Shown: positions 1 through 5,428, counted from the stretch's first letter. The stretch is DNA of 9,825 nucleotides from Candidatus Omnitrophota bacterium (GCA_016193195.1 JACPSQ010000126.1:1-9825); one strand, 5' to 3'. Translations and numbers: made by a program. The notes: generated by a model not told the origin, from the letters alone.

Positions 1-1152
1 ATCCGGGAGGCGGCGGAGAAAGCGAAGATCGAGCTCTCGAACGTCCTCGAGACCGATCTCAACCTGCCGTTCATCACGGCCGACGCCTCCGGTCCGAAGC
101 ATCTCACCATGAAGCTGACGCGCGCGACGCTCGAGCGGTTGATCGAGCCGATCATCAACCGCTGCCGCGGCCCGGTGGACCGCGCGCTCAGCGACGCCAA
201 GCTCAAGCCGTCGGGGATCGACCGCATCATCCTCGTTGGGGGGCCGACCCGCATGCCGATCGTCCAGCAGTTCGTGGAGGAAACGGCGGGCAGGAAGGTC
301 GAGCGCGGGGTGGATCCGATGGAGTGCGTCGCGATGGGGGCCGCCATCCAGGCGGGCATCATCAAGGGCGAGGTGAAGGACGTCCTGCTCTTGGACGTCA
401 CCCCCCTCTCCTTGGGCATTGAGACCTTGGGGGGCGTCTTCACGAAGCTCATCGAGCGCAACACGACGATCCCGACGCGCAAGAGCCAGATCTTCTCGAC
501 GGCGGAGGACAACCAGTCCGCGGTCACCGTGCGCGTCCTCCAGGGCGAGCGGCCGATGGCGGCGGATAACACGGAGCTCGGCCGCTTTGACCTAGTCGGC
601 ATCCCGCCGGCCCCCCGCGGCGTGCCGCAGGTTGAGGTCGCCTTTGACATCGACGCCAACGGGATCGTCCACGTCTCGGCGAAGGACCTCGGGACCGGGA
701 AGGAGCAGTCGATCAAGATCAGCGCTCCGCAGAAGCTCTCCAAGGACGAGATCGAGAAGATGGTTAAGCAGGCGGAGCAGTTCGCCGAGGCGGACAAGGA
801 CCGCAAGGAGCTCGCCGAGGCGAAGAACCAGGCCGATCAGCTCGTCTACGCGACCGAGAAGAGCCTCAAGGAGCTCGGCGACAAGGTGAGCCAGTCGGAC
901 CGGCTCGCGATTGAGCAGGCCGCGCGGGATCTCAAGGAAGCGATCAAGTCGGACGACCTCAACAAGATCAAGCGTGGGATGGACGCGCTGACGCAGGCCT
1001 CGCACAAGCTGGCGGAGGAAGTGTATAAGAAAAGTCAAAAGGAAAAAGGTAAAAGTCAAAAGGAAGAGCAAGAAGAGCCGGCAGGGAAACCAGGCGGCAA
1101 GGACGACAAGGTCGTCGATGCCGAGTTCAAGGTGGAAGACGACAAACAGTGA
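1..1152 (+). CDS. dnaK: Chaperone protein DnaK (Hsp70), 5'-truncated by window edge
   Basis: ATP-dependent cytoplasmic Hsp70 chaperone that works with DnaJ and GrpE. The reading frame is open from base 1, and 383 residues are visible. Compared with the usual length of about 640, roughly the first 255 residues (most of the ATPase domain) lie outside the window; the ATG at 109 is internal. Visible landmarks are the end of the nucleotide-binding domain (VGGPTRMPIV, then GAAIQAG), the interdomain linker and start of the substrate-binding domain (DVLLLDVTPLSLGIETLGG), the beta-sandwich (GIPPAPRGVPQ, FDIDANGI, VSAKDLGTGKEQ), the helical lid, and the acidic terminal motif VVDAEFKVEDD. The usual NPDE before the GAA motif is VDPM here. 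The disordered tail before the terminal motif is encoded by a 7-nt tandem repeat (1030-1064). A diverged copy of the last 14 codons lies at 1759-1800. The identification is secure. Confidence 0.97.
   Translation: MREAAEKAKIELSNVLETDLNLPFITADASGPKHLTMKLTRATLERLIEPIINRCRGPVDRALSDAKLKPSGIDRIILVGGPTRMPIVQQFVEETAGRKVERGVDPMECVAMGAAIQAGIIKGEVKDVLLLDVTPLSLGIETLGGVFTKLIERNTTIPTRKSQIFSTAEDNQSAVTVRVLQGERPMAADNTELGRFDLVGIPPAPRGVPQVEVAFDIDANGIVHVSAKDLGTGKEQSIKISAPQKLSKDEIEKMVKQAEQFAEADKDRKELAEAKNQADQLVYATEKSLKELGDKVSQSDRLAIEQAARDLKEAIKSDDLNKIKRGMDALTQASHKLAEEVYKKSQKEKGKSQKEEQEEPAGKPGGKDDKVVDAEFKVEDDKQ
1030..1064 (+). repeat. Heptamer tandem array (AAAAGNN) inside the dnaK tail
   Basis: Five consecutive 7-nt units read aaaagtc, aaaagga, aaaaggt, aaaagtc, aaaagga. 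The array lies in the dnaK reading frame and encodes the lysine/glutamine-rich tail segment KSQKEKGKSQKE. In this orientation the units contain no stop triplet, so the array can be translated. It is markedly AT-richer than the surrounding dnaK sequence, and has the same 7-nt period as the intergenic arrays elsewhere in the window. Confidence 0.85.
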
Positions 1153-1156
1153 CAGC

Positions 1157-1184
1157 GTGTAGCGTTCAGCGTAGAGCGTATAGT
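1157..1184 (+). repeat. Degenerate heptamer array (GTNNAGC) after dnaK
   Basis: Four 7-nt units read gtgtagc, gttcagc, gtagagc, gtatagt, starting 4 nt after the dnaK stop codon. The units share GTNNAGC, with the last one diverged. No inverted partner is obvious nearby. The 9-mer agcgttcag within it (1161-1169) also occurs, reverse-complemented, at the end of the array before fmdB (3842-3850). Confidence 0.6.
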
Positions 1185-1211
1185 AGAAAGAGCGGAGAGT
1201 GAGCAAGCGCG

Positions 1212-1237
1212 GGCGGGACCTCCAACAGCAGGGGTGG
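1212..1237 (+). repeat. Likely remnant of the GC-rich hairpin element (right half)
   Basis: The string ggcgggac followed by cagcaggggtgg resembles the right halves of the two intact elements in this window: ggcgggac then caggtgggggg at 4214-4235, and ggcggaca then gcaggtgctggg at 6920-6942. As in those cases, it lies shortly before the start of the next gene. No left arm is visible, so this is a partial or degenerate copy. The resemblance is short and could be partly chance. Confidence 0.4.
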
Positions 1238-1255
1238 CGACCCTGGCTATTTGTC

Positions 1256-1549
1256 GTGAGGTCTCGGCTCGGATTCGCCGTCCGGACAACGCGAGGATAT
1301 TGGGCGCTCATCACGACCGTAAAGCACCCCACCCTCATAGGCAAGGAGTCGGTGGTCATCCAAACACTGAGCGAACCCGATCAGGTCCGGGTCAGCAAGG
1401 TGGATCGGACTGTGTACCTGTTTTATCGGAAGGCGGGGAGGAGACACGTTTGTGTCGTAGCAAAGAGGATTGGGCCGAGGACGGGGTTTATCATGACCGC
1501 GTATGTCACCGACAAAATCAAGGAGGGGCGGATCGTATGGAGAAGATAA
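1256..1549 (+). CDS. Putative BECR-fold (DUF4258/PBECR-like) toxin-type protein
   Basis: A 97-residue cytoplasmic protein from the GTG at 1256. The pattern GYW..I...KHP (residues 14-25), TL..PD.VR.S (37-47), VYLFYR (53-58), VAK, GFIMTAY (77-83) and TDKIKEG..VW (85-95) matches, from memory, small proteins annotated as DUF4258 or phage-type barnase/EndoU/ColicinE5/RelE-like nucleases. A toxin or RNase role is inferred from that fold and from the partner gene. The downstream DUF2283 gene overlaps its 3' end by 13 nt, so the two are probably co-translated. An upstream in-frame GTG at 1199 would give 116 residues, but the extra part encodes sequence derived from a hairpin-element remnant and lies outside the family pattern, so I prefer 1256. 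Neither start has a good Shine-Dalgarno. Confidence 0.7.
   Translation: MRSRLGFAVRTTRGYWALITTVKHPTLIGKESVVIQTLSEPDQVRVSKVDRTVYLFYRKAGRRHVCVVAKRIGPRTGFIMTAYVTDKIKEGRIVWRR
1520..1528 (+). promoter_or_regulatory. Strong Shine-Dalgarno for the DUF2283 gene
   Basis: aaggagggg lies 8 nt before the ATG at 1537, inside the end of the upstream toxin-like gene. It is one of the few canonical Shine-Dalgarno sites in the window, and it fixes the start of the downstream gene. It suggests the second protein is made more efficiently than the first, as is usual for an antitoxin. Confidence 0.8.
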
Positions 1550-1752
1550 GGGTCTACTACGACTCGCACGGCAATACGCTCAACGTGTGGTTTGATGATC
1601 CCAAACGGGAGCACGTCTGCGAGGAGACCGGGGAAGAAGTTGTGCTCGTGAAAGACCGTCAGGGTAAGGTCATCGGTTTCGAGAAGCTCAATTTCTTACC
1701 CGGCAAGCACCACGCGATCAAGGACCTTCCCGTTGAGGTGCTGGTTTCGTAG
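1537..1752 (+). CDS. DUF2283 family protein, putative antitoxin partner
   Basis: A 71-residue protein starting MEKIRVYYDSHGNTLNVWF and containing GEEVVLVKDRQGKVIGFE. This is the usual DUF2283 arrangement: a YYD...(N/A)L.(V/I).F opening, a stretch ending in E.....D..G.V.GFE, and a short C-terminal tail. The ATG has a strong Shine-Dalgarno and overlaps the upstream BECR-like gene by 13 nt. DUF2283 proteins are small and poorly characterised. Together with the partner and overlap, the arrangement looks like a toxin-antitoxin pair, but that function is inferred. The stop codon lies only 6 nt before a duplicated dnaK 3' end in the same reading frame. Confidence 0.8.
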   Translation: MEKIRVYYDSHGNTLNVWFDDPKREHVCEETGEEVVLVKDRQGKVIGFEKLNFLPGKHHAIKDLPVEVLVS

Positions 1753-1758
1753 GAACTC

Positions 1759-1800
1759 GTCGTCGAGGCCGAATTCAAGGTCGAAGACGACAAAAGATGA
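1759..1800 (+). pseudogene. Orphan second copy of the dnaK 3' end
   Basis: These 42 nt match the last 42 nt of dnaK (1111-1152) at 36 positions, counted by eye. They would encode VVEAEFKVEDDKR and a stop, against VVDAEFKVEDDKQ and a stop in dnaK. Apart from the last sense codon (aga/cag), the differences fall at third codon positions, two of them silent, so the copy looks like a diverged coding tail and not random similarity. It has no start codon or upstream dnaK sequence. The toxin-like pair lies exactly between the two copies. This resembles insertion at a gene's 3' end with the displaced original tail left behind, or the remains of a tandem duplication. Confidence 0.8.
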
Positions 1801-1887
1801 TCACAACTCAAGCGTGGGGCATTGGCCACGAAGATGATGAGAAGTGAGCCAGAATACGCGATCAGAGCGCAACGGTAAAACAGCTAG
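1801..1887. other. Short spacer with no recognised feature
   Basis: This stretch lies between the orphan dnaK tail and the AT-richer gene at 1888. I see no array, strong hairpin, convincing promoter or Shine-Dalgarno here. Confidence 0.5.
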
Positions 1888-2358
1888 ATGCTCAAACTAT
1901 GTCGTTACCTTTTTCAGGTATTGGCGGCAGTTGTATCGTTGTTATTGGCACTGGGCTGCCTCAGATATGTGAATCGGATCAAGGTATACGAAGAATTGGA
2001 AAGCCGAGTTACTCAGCGCTGGTATGGATTAAAGAGTGATGATAGGGTACGTGATCTTTTGAGATACCTAGGAGTGAGTGCGGCTGATGCGAGCCGCATT
2101 GCTCGGATATATGCTGAATGTCACCAAAAGATAGGTGACAGGTGCGTTGACCCAAGCCAGGCTTCTGTTTCAGCAATTGATGACAATGATGATCTGAGGT
2201 CTGTGGGTAGCTTAGCGCAGGTACAGCAGTGGGCATTTGAGAAACCTAAGCATGTATACTGGGGGGTTTTTGCGCTAAGCCTGTTGGCTCTCCTGTGTAA
2301 TGCTGTATATGATAGGAAGGTATCGATTAAGTCAAAGTCATTACAATGTTCAAGTTAG
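1888..2358 (+). CDS. Hypothetical two-TM membrane protein, atypical base composition
   Basis: A 156-residue protein that I do not recognise. A hydrophobic segment at residues 7-26 acts as a signal anchor or TM helix, and a second lies at about 122-141. Between them is a soluble segment of roughly 95 residues with a helical DDRVRDLLRYLGVS region and an acidic DDNDD stretch, followed by a short basic tail. The DNA is visibly AT-richer than the surrounding genes, and codon choice differs (TTA, AGA and ATA are used freely). That points to recent acquisition. The gene lies in the insertion separating dnaK from dnaJ. The start is the first ATG of the open frame; no clear Shine-Dalgarno precedes it. 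Existence as a real gene is likely, function unknown. Confidence 0.6.
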   Translation: MLKLCRYLFQVLAAVVSLLLALGCLRYVNRIKVYEELESRVTQRWYGLKSDDRVRDLLRYLGVSAADASRIARIYAECHQKIGDRCVDPSQASVSAIDDNDDLRSVGSLAQVQQWAFEKPKHVYWGVFALSLLALLCNAVYDRKVSIKSKSLQCSS

Positions 2359-2401
2359 ATTCTGATCCCTACCATCCGTTCTTTGAACTCTGACAGCTGT
2401 G

Positions 2402-3535
2402 ATGCCAGTCACCAAGCGGGATTACTACGAGATCCTCGGGGTGGCGAAGGGCGCCTCGGTGGACGAGATCAAGCGGGCCTACCGCCAGCTTGCGCTGAAG
2501 CACCATCCGGATCGCGTGAGCGCGGGAGAGAAGAAAGAGGCGGAGGAGAAGTTCAAGGAGATCTCCGAAGCCTACGCGGTGCTGACGGATCCGCAGAAGC
2601 GCTCGGTGTACGATCAGTACGGCCACGCCGGCTTCGATCAGCGATACTCCACCGCGGACATCTTCCGAGGCGCTGACTTTTCCAGCATCTTCGAGGATCT
2701 GGGCTTCGGGGGTTCGATCTTCGAAGACCTCTTCGGCGGCTTCGACCTCTTCGGCGGCGGGGGCGGCCGTCGGGGAAGCCGCGGCGCTGATCTGGAGTTT
2801 GAGCTTCCCCTCTCGTTTGAAGAGGCGGCGGGAGGGATTGAGAAAACGGTCACGGTGCCCCGCCGCGAGATCTGCCCGGAGTGCCGAGGCGAGGGAGGCC
2901 AGCGCGCCGGTTGCCCAACCTGCCAGGGGACCGGGCAGATCCGGCAGTCGGCGGGTTTCATGGTGATCGCGCGCACGTGCCACCGCTGCGGCGGGCAGGG
3001 CAGCGCGCTCAAGAAGGCCTGCTCGAACTGCCGAGGGGAAGGTCGCGTGGCCGTGGAGCGGAAGATCCAGGTCAAGGTGCCGGCCGGGGTTGAATCCGGC
3101 ATGCGCCTGCGCCTCTCCGGCGAAGGCGAAGTCGGCACGAGGGGGCGGGGCGATCTCTACGTCCACCTCACCATCAGCCCCCACCCGGTCTTCCGCCGGG
3201 AAGGGCCGCATCTCGTGCTCGACTTCCCCATCGACATCACCCAGGCGGCTCTGGGAACCGAGCTCGACGTTCCGACGATGAACGGCCGCGTGTCGATGAA
3301 GGTTCCGGCGGGGACGCAGAGCGGGACGATCTTTCGCGTCCGCGGCAAAGGGCTGCCGGATGTGCACGAGCGAGGCCACGGCGATCTCCTGGTGCGCGTG
3401 CTTGTCGAGACGCCGACCAACCTCACGAGCGCGCAGCGCCGGCAGCTCGAGGAGCTTGCCAGGAACCTGGGAGAGGCGGCGCATCCGTCCCGCCGCTCAT
3501 TCCTCGCCAAAGTAAGAGACCTCTTGAGACGATGA
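2402..3535 (+). CDS. dnaJ: Chaperone protein DnaJ (type I Hsp40)
   Basis: The J-protein co-chaperone delivers substrates to DnaK and stimulates its ATPase. The 377-residue protein has all type I parts in order: a J domain (residues about 5-75) with the HPD tripeptide at 35-37; a glycine/phenylalanine region (about 85-125); a zinc-binding domain with four CxxCxGxG motifs (CPECRGEG 158-165, CPTCQGTG 171-178, CHRCGGQG 193-200, CSNCRGEG 207-214); and the C-terminal substrate-binding and dimerisation domains ending in a basic tail. Length is normal for the family. The sequence GTGATG at the start allows initiation at 2399 or 2402; I chose ATG because MPVTKRDYYEILG is the normal opening. No good Shine-Dalgarno is present. 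It lies about 1.25 kb from dnaK because of the accessory segment between them. Confidence 0.97.
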   Translation: MPVTKRDYYEILGVAKGASVDEIKRAYRQLALKHHPDRVSAGEKKEAEEKFKEISEAYAVLTDPQKRSVYDQYGHAGFDQRYSTADIFRGADFSSIFEDLGFGGSIFEDLFGGFDLFGGGGGRRGSRGADLEFELPLSFEEAAGGIEKTVTVPRREICPECRGEGGQRAGCPTCQGTGQIRQSAGFMVIARTCHRCGGQGSALKKACSNCRGEGRVAVERKIQVKVPAGVESGMRLRLSGEGEVGTRGRGDLYVHLTISPHPVFRREGPHLVLDFPIDITQAALGTELDVPTMNGRVSMKVPAGTQSGTIFRVRGKGLPDVHERGHGDLLVRVLVETPTNLTSAQRRQLEELARNLGEAAHPSRRSFLAKVRDLLRR

Positions 3536-3546
3536 GTGTGGATGTT

Positions 3547-3574
3547 TCAGAGGTCAGAGGTCAGAGGTCAGAAG
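3547..3574 (+). repeat. Heptamer array TCAGAGG, left arm of pair C
   Basis: Four units read tcagagg (three times) then tcagaag, beginning 12 nt after the dnaJ stop. The same family appears in inverted orientation at 3812-3846, just before fmdB. The outermost 14 nt or so of the two arms (ttcagaggtcaga) are identical when one is reverse-complemented. Confidence 0.85.
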
Positions 3575-3602
3575 TTCTAAGCTGAAACCGATTTGTATAG
3601 GT

Positions 3603-3824
3603 GTGGTTCGTTACACAAGCGGGTTAACCCCGCCATTTGCTAAGAGGTTGGGATGGGGGATGCTAGTTGCTGGATTCCTTATGGTGGGGCTGAGCGAATG
3701 GGTGAGTCATCCGGAGTCCGACACTCCTGATTCCATGCCAGCGGCTGAACAACAAATGGTAGATCTTAGCTCCAGTTCCACTGTGAGGGGGATAGTTGTT
3801 GTCTGGGAAAATTCTGACTTCTGA
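3603..3824 (+). CDS. Doubtful small ORF with one hydrophobic segment
   Basis: A 73-codon frame from the GTG at 3603. It would encode a short basic N-terminus, one hydrophobic segment (about residues 18-33, ending in a tryptophan) and a polar, serine-rich C-terminus. It matches nothing I recognise. The last codons and the TGA stop come from the heptamer array at 3812-3846, and the whole frame sits between the inverted arms of pair C. It is AT-richer than its neighbours and has no clear Shine-Dalgarno. It may be a genuine small membrane protein, or simply the open interior of a repeat-bounded spacer. Confidence 0.3.
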   Translation: MVRYTSGLTPPFAKRLGWGMLVAGFLMVGLSEWVSHPESDTPDSMPAAEQQMVDLSSSSTVRGIVVVWENSDF

Positions 3825-3846
3825 CTTCTGTCTTCTGACCTCTGAA
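3812..3846 (+). repeat. Heptamer array TTCTGAC, right arm of pair C
   Basis: Five units read ttctgac, ttctgac, ttctgtc, ttctgac, ctctgaa, ending 5 nt before the fmdB ATG. They are the reverse complement family of the TCAGAGG array at 3547-3574. Each unit except one carries TGA. Because 7 is not a multiple of 3, the array closes all three forward frames, and it provides the stop of the 73-codon ORF. Confidence 0.85.
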
Positions 3847-3851
3847 CGCTG

Positions 3852-4133
3852 ATGCCGACGTACGAATATCAGTGCCAGAAGTGCAAGCGGCGTCACGAGG
3901 CCTCCCAGTCCATCACGGCGAAGCCGCTGACCACGTGCGCGAAGTGCGGCGGCCGGCTCAAGCGGCTGATCGGCAGCGGCTCTGGGTTTTTGTTTAAGGG
4001 GAGCGGATTTTACGCCACCGACTATCGCAGCAAGAGCTATCACGAGGCCAAGAAGAAGGATCAGCCTCCATCCGCAACGACCGCTTCAACCCCTTCCTCG
4101 GCTGCGACGTCCCCCGCTGCTGACAAGAAGTAA
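3852..4133 (+). CDS. FmdB family zinc-ribbon protein
   Basis: A 93-residue cytoplasmic protein. It opens with MPTYEYQC and has two CxxC knuckles (C8/C11 and C29/C32) that should bind one zinc, followed by the family motif SGFLFKGSGFYATDY. This is the standard FmdB/CxxC_CXXC_SSSS regulatory-type domain. The C-terminal third is a low-complexity Ala/Ser/Thr/Pro tail rich in charged residues, as is common in this family. The family name comes from a formamidase-operon regulator; its role here is unknown. The ATG follows a heptamer array by 5 nt, leaving no room for a Shine-Dalgarno, so initiation probably relies on something else or on coupling. Confidence 0.92.
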   Translation: MPTYEYQCQKCKRRHEASQSITAKPLTTCAKCGGRLKRLIGSGSGFLFKGSGFYATDYRSKSYHEAKKKDQPPSATTASTPSSAATSPAADKK

Positions 4134-4142
4134 GGGGTTGGT

Positions 4143-4235
4143 CCCCCCACCTGTCCTCGGCTCCGCCAGAGGCGGAGCCGTAAACTATCAGACGCCTCTT
4201 GGGTCCCGCCGTAGGCGGGACAGACAGGTGGGGGG
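4143..4235 (+). repeat. GC-rich branched hairpin element before VanZ
   Basis: A perfect 13-nt outer inverted repeat (4143-4155 with 4223-4235) encloses two perfect hairpins: a 10-bp stem with an AGA loop (4158-4180) and an 8-bp stem with a GTA loop (4203-4221). The element begins 9 nt after the fmdB stop and fills the gap to the next gene. The left arm contains CACCT and the right arm AGGTG, which includes the likely GTG start of VanZ at 4228. It could act as an RNA switch or terminator-like structure, or be a REP/MITE-like repeat. It resembles the element at 6794-6944. Confidence 0.8.
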
Positions 4236-4581
4236 ATGGTGGCTTGCGACGGCCGCGTACGCAGCGCTCGTCTTCGTCGTCTCGATGATCCCGGTCGAGC
4301 CGACGGCCGGCGTTCCTGATCTTGACAAGGCCGTCCATCTGGGCGAATATCTGGTGTTCGCGTGGCTTATGCTCCAGGCGCTCCGAACCAACCAGATGCC
4401 CCGGCGGATGTCCCTGTGGTGGGCGTGGGGCTCCGTCACCGGCTACGGCCTGGTGATGGAGGGCGTGCAGGCCATGCTGCCCTGGCGGTCGGCCGAGCTC
4501 GCCGACGTCGTGGCAAACGGCTGCGGCGCTCTGCTCGGCGTGTGGCTCGGGCAAAAAAAGTCCATAGTCCGTAGTCGATAG
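4228..4581 (+). CDS. VanZ-like family membrane protein
   Basis: A 117-residue polytopic membrane protein with about four TM helices (roughly residues 3-22, 37-53, 63-80 and 92-108). It carries the VanZ signatures DKAVHLGEYLVFAWL (about 34-48) and MEGVQ...LPWRSAELADVVANGCGAL, the latter equivalent to the family's EG.Q...P.R..S..D..AN..G. VanZ is named for low-level teicoplanin resistance; most chromosomal members have no known function beyond the envelope. The start is uncertain: GTG 4228 gives the normal N-terminus, while the longer open frame from TTG 4138 would translate the hairpin element. The ATG at 4236 is out of frame. The last eight or so residues and the TAG stop come from the heptamer array at 4561-4588, so the tail is not native to the family. 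Confidence 0.87.
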   Translation: MGGWWLATAAYAALVFVVSMIPVEPTAGVPDLDKAVHLGEYLVFAWLMLQALRTNQMPRRMSLWWAWGSVTGYGLVMEGVQAMLPWRSAELADVVANGCGALLGVWLGQKKSIVRSR

Positions 4582-4588
4582 TCCATAG
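4561..4588 (+). repeat. Heptamer array TCCATAG, left arm of pair D
   Basis: Four units read tccatag, tccgtag, tcgatag, tccatag. The array overlaps the end of VanZ and supplies its TAG stop. The reverse-complement family (CTACGGA) lies at 4679-4708. Confidence 0.85.
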
Positions 4589-4613
4589 TAAAAGCAGATA
4601 TAAGAAAGATGAG

Positions 4614-4641
4614 GTGAAGGGTGAGCCGTGAGGCGTTCGGC
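4614..4641 (+). repeat. Degenerate heptamer array GTGANNN, left arm of pair E
   Basis: Units read gtgaagg, gtgagcc, gtgaggc, then a diverged gttcggc. The reverse complement of the TCACCAC array at 5400-5420 has the same GTGANNN phase, so the two are probably an inverted pair. This pair would flank the whole membrane-protein gene at 4716-5381. The array is more degenerate than the others. Confidence 0.5.
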
Positions 4642-4678
4642 AACATCGCACTCATCTGCCGATCACAAACTGTCTTAT

Positions 4679-4708
4679 CTACGGACTACGGACTACGGAC
4701 TACGGACT
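4679..4708 (+). repeat. Heptamer array CTACGGA, right arm of pair D
   Basis: Four perfect copies of ctacgga plus a partial fifth, ending 7 nt before the ATG at 4716. Its reverse complement TCCGTAG is the same family as the array overlapping the VanZ stop. It occupies the space where a Shine-Dalgarno would be expected. Confidence 0.88.
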
Positions 4709-4715
4709 GCTTTCA

Positions 4716-5381
4716 ATGAAGACACGGTGGGGCCTGATCATCACGGAGTTCACCCACCATTTTCCCTATACCGTGGTCGGCTCGCTCATCGCCATGGCCG
4801 GCGCCTGGTGGTTTGGGACCCAGCAGTTGCAGAGCGGCCAGGCGGATCAGCTCTTTGTGCAGTCGCGCTCCCTCTTTCACCTCTTCCATCCGCTCCACAT
4901 CTGCCTCAGCGCCATCGCCACGACGTCGCTCTTCTGGCGCCACGAGCGTTCGATCGTGCGCGCCATCATCGTGGGCGCGCTGGGCACCATCGTGCCATGC
5001 GGCTTCAGCGACTACCTCTTTCCGTACATCGGCGGACGGCTCCTCGGACAGACCATGGAGCTCCACGCGTGCCTGATCGATCACCCCCAGCTCTTCTTTC
5101 CGTTTCTTGCGCTGGGGATCATCGGCGGCTTCTGGGCCGAAGAGCGTATCACCGGGAGCCACCTCTTCTCGCACGGCGCCCACGTCTTTGTCAGCAGCGT
5201 CGCGTCGCTGCTCTACCTCATGTCATTCGGCTTTACCGCCTGGATGACGGACGTGCGCCTGGTGTTTCCGGCGTTCCTCATCGTGGTCCTGGCCGTTTGG
5301 ATCCCGTGCTGTGTGAGCGATATCGTCGTGCCGGCGGCAACCGTTCGCCTCGATCGCGCGGAAGCCACACATGCCCCCTAA
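4716..5381 (+). CDS. Polytopic membrane protein with duplicated HxxH...PCxxSD motif
   Basis: A 221-residue inner-membrane protein with about six hydrophobic segments (roughly residues 17-33, 59-75, 80-97, 125-141, 156-175 and 182-201). It is unusually rich in histidine at helix ends: H14/H15, H55, H58, H61, H76, H117, H123, H149, H153 and H156. The two halves share a pattern. H58-xx-H61 followed by [IV]xxSx[IV]A[TS] leads to PCGFSDYLFP at 94-103; H153-xx-H156 with the same pattern leads to PCCVSDIVVP at 197-206. Internal duplication and paired His/Cys motifs suggest metal or haem binding, or a transporter with pseudo-twofold symmetry. I do not recognise a named family, though I believe similar conserved hypothetical proteins exist in related phyla. 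The ATG opens the frame directly after a heptamer array; no Shine-Dalgarno is present. Confidence 0.85.
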   Translation: MKTRWGLIITEFTHHFPYTVVGSLIAMAGAWWFGTQQLQSGQADQLFVQSRSLFHLFHPLHICLSAIATTSLFWRHERSIVRAIIVGALGTIVPCGFSDYLFPYIGGRLLGQTMELHACLIDHPQLFFPFLALGIIGGFWAEERITGSHLFSHGAHVFVSSVASLLYLMSFGFTAWMTDVRLVFPAFLIVVLAVWIPCCVSDIVVPAATVRLDRAEATHAP

Positions 5382-5399
5382 GTTCGTGTGCTCGATCAC

Positions 5400-5420
5400 T
5401 CACCACTCACCACTCACCAC
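5400..5420 (+). repeat. Heptamer array TCACCAC, right arm of pair E
   Basis: Three perfect copies of tcaccac, preceded by the partial unit atcac, ending 8 nt before the DUF1015 ATG. A short T run follows. Its inverted partner is probably the degenerate GTGANNN array at 4614-4641. Confidence 0.8.
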
Positions 5421-5428
5421 TGTTTTTA

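Noticed and set aside
1149..2397. Shared TGACAGC after the dnaK stop and before the dnaJ start as island-end repeats
   Set aside because: Seven nucleotides is too short to distinguish from chance.
2369..3484. Long open frame on the minus strand opposite dnaJ
   Set aside because: It lies entirely antisense to a clear dnaJ; high-GC coding DNA often leaves such open antisense frames, and the translation shows no family features.
3547..3846. CRISPR array
   Set aside because: The units are 7 nt with no spacers between them, and no cas gene is present.
4236..4319. Short ORF from the element-borne ATG at 4236
   Set aside because: It runs only 27 codons in a different frame from VanZ and shows no protein-like features; the VanZ frame is clearly the coding one.
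4628..5428. N-terminal extension of the DUF1015 frame
   Set aside because: The frame is open but overlaps the membrane-protein gene and two heptamer arrays; the family N-terminus begins at ATG 5429.
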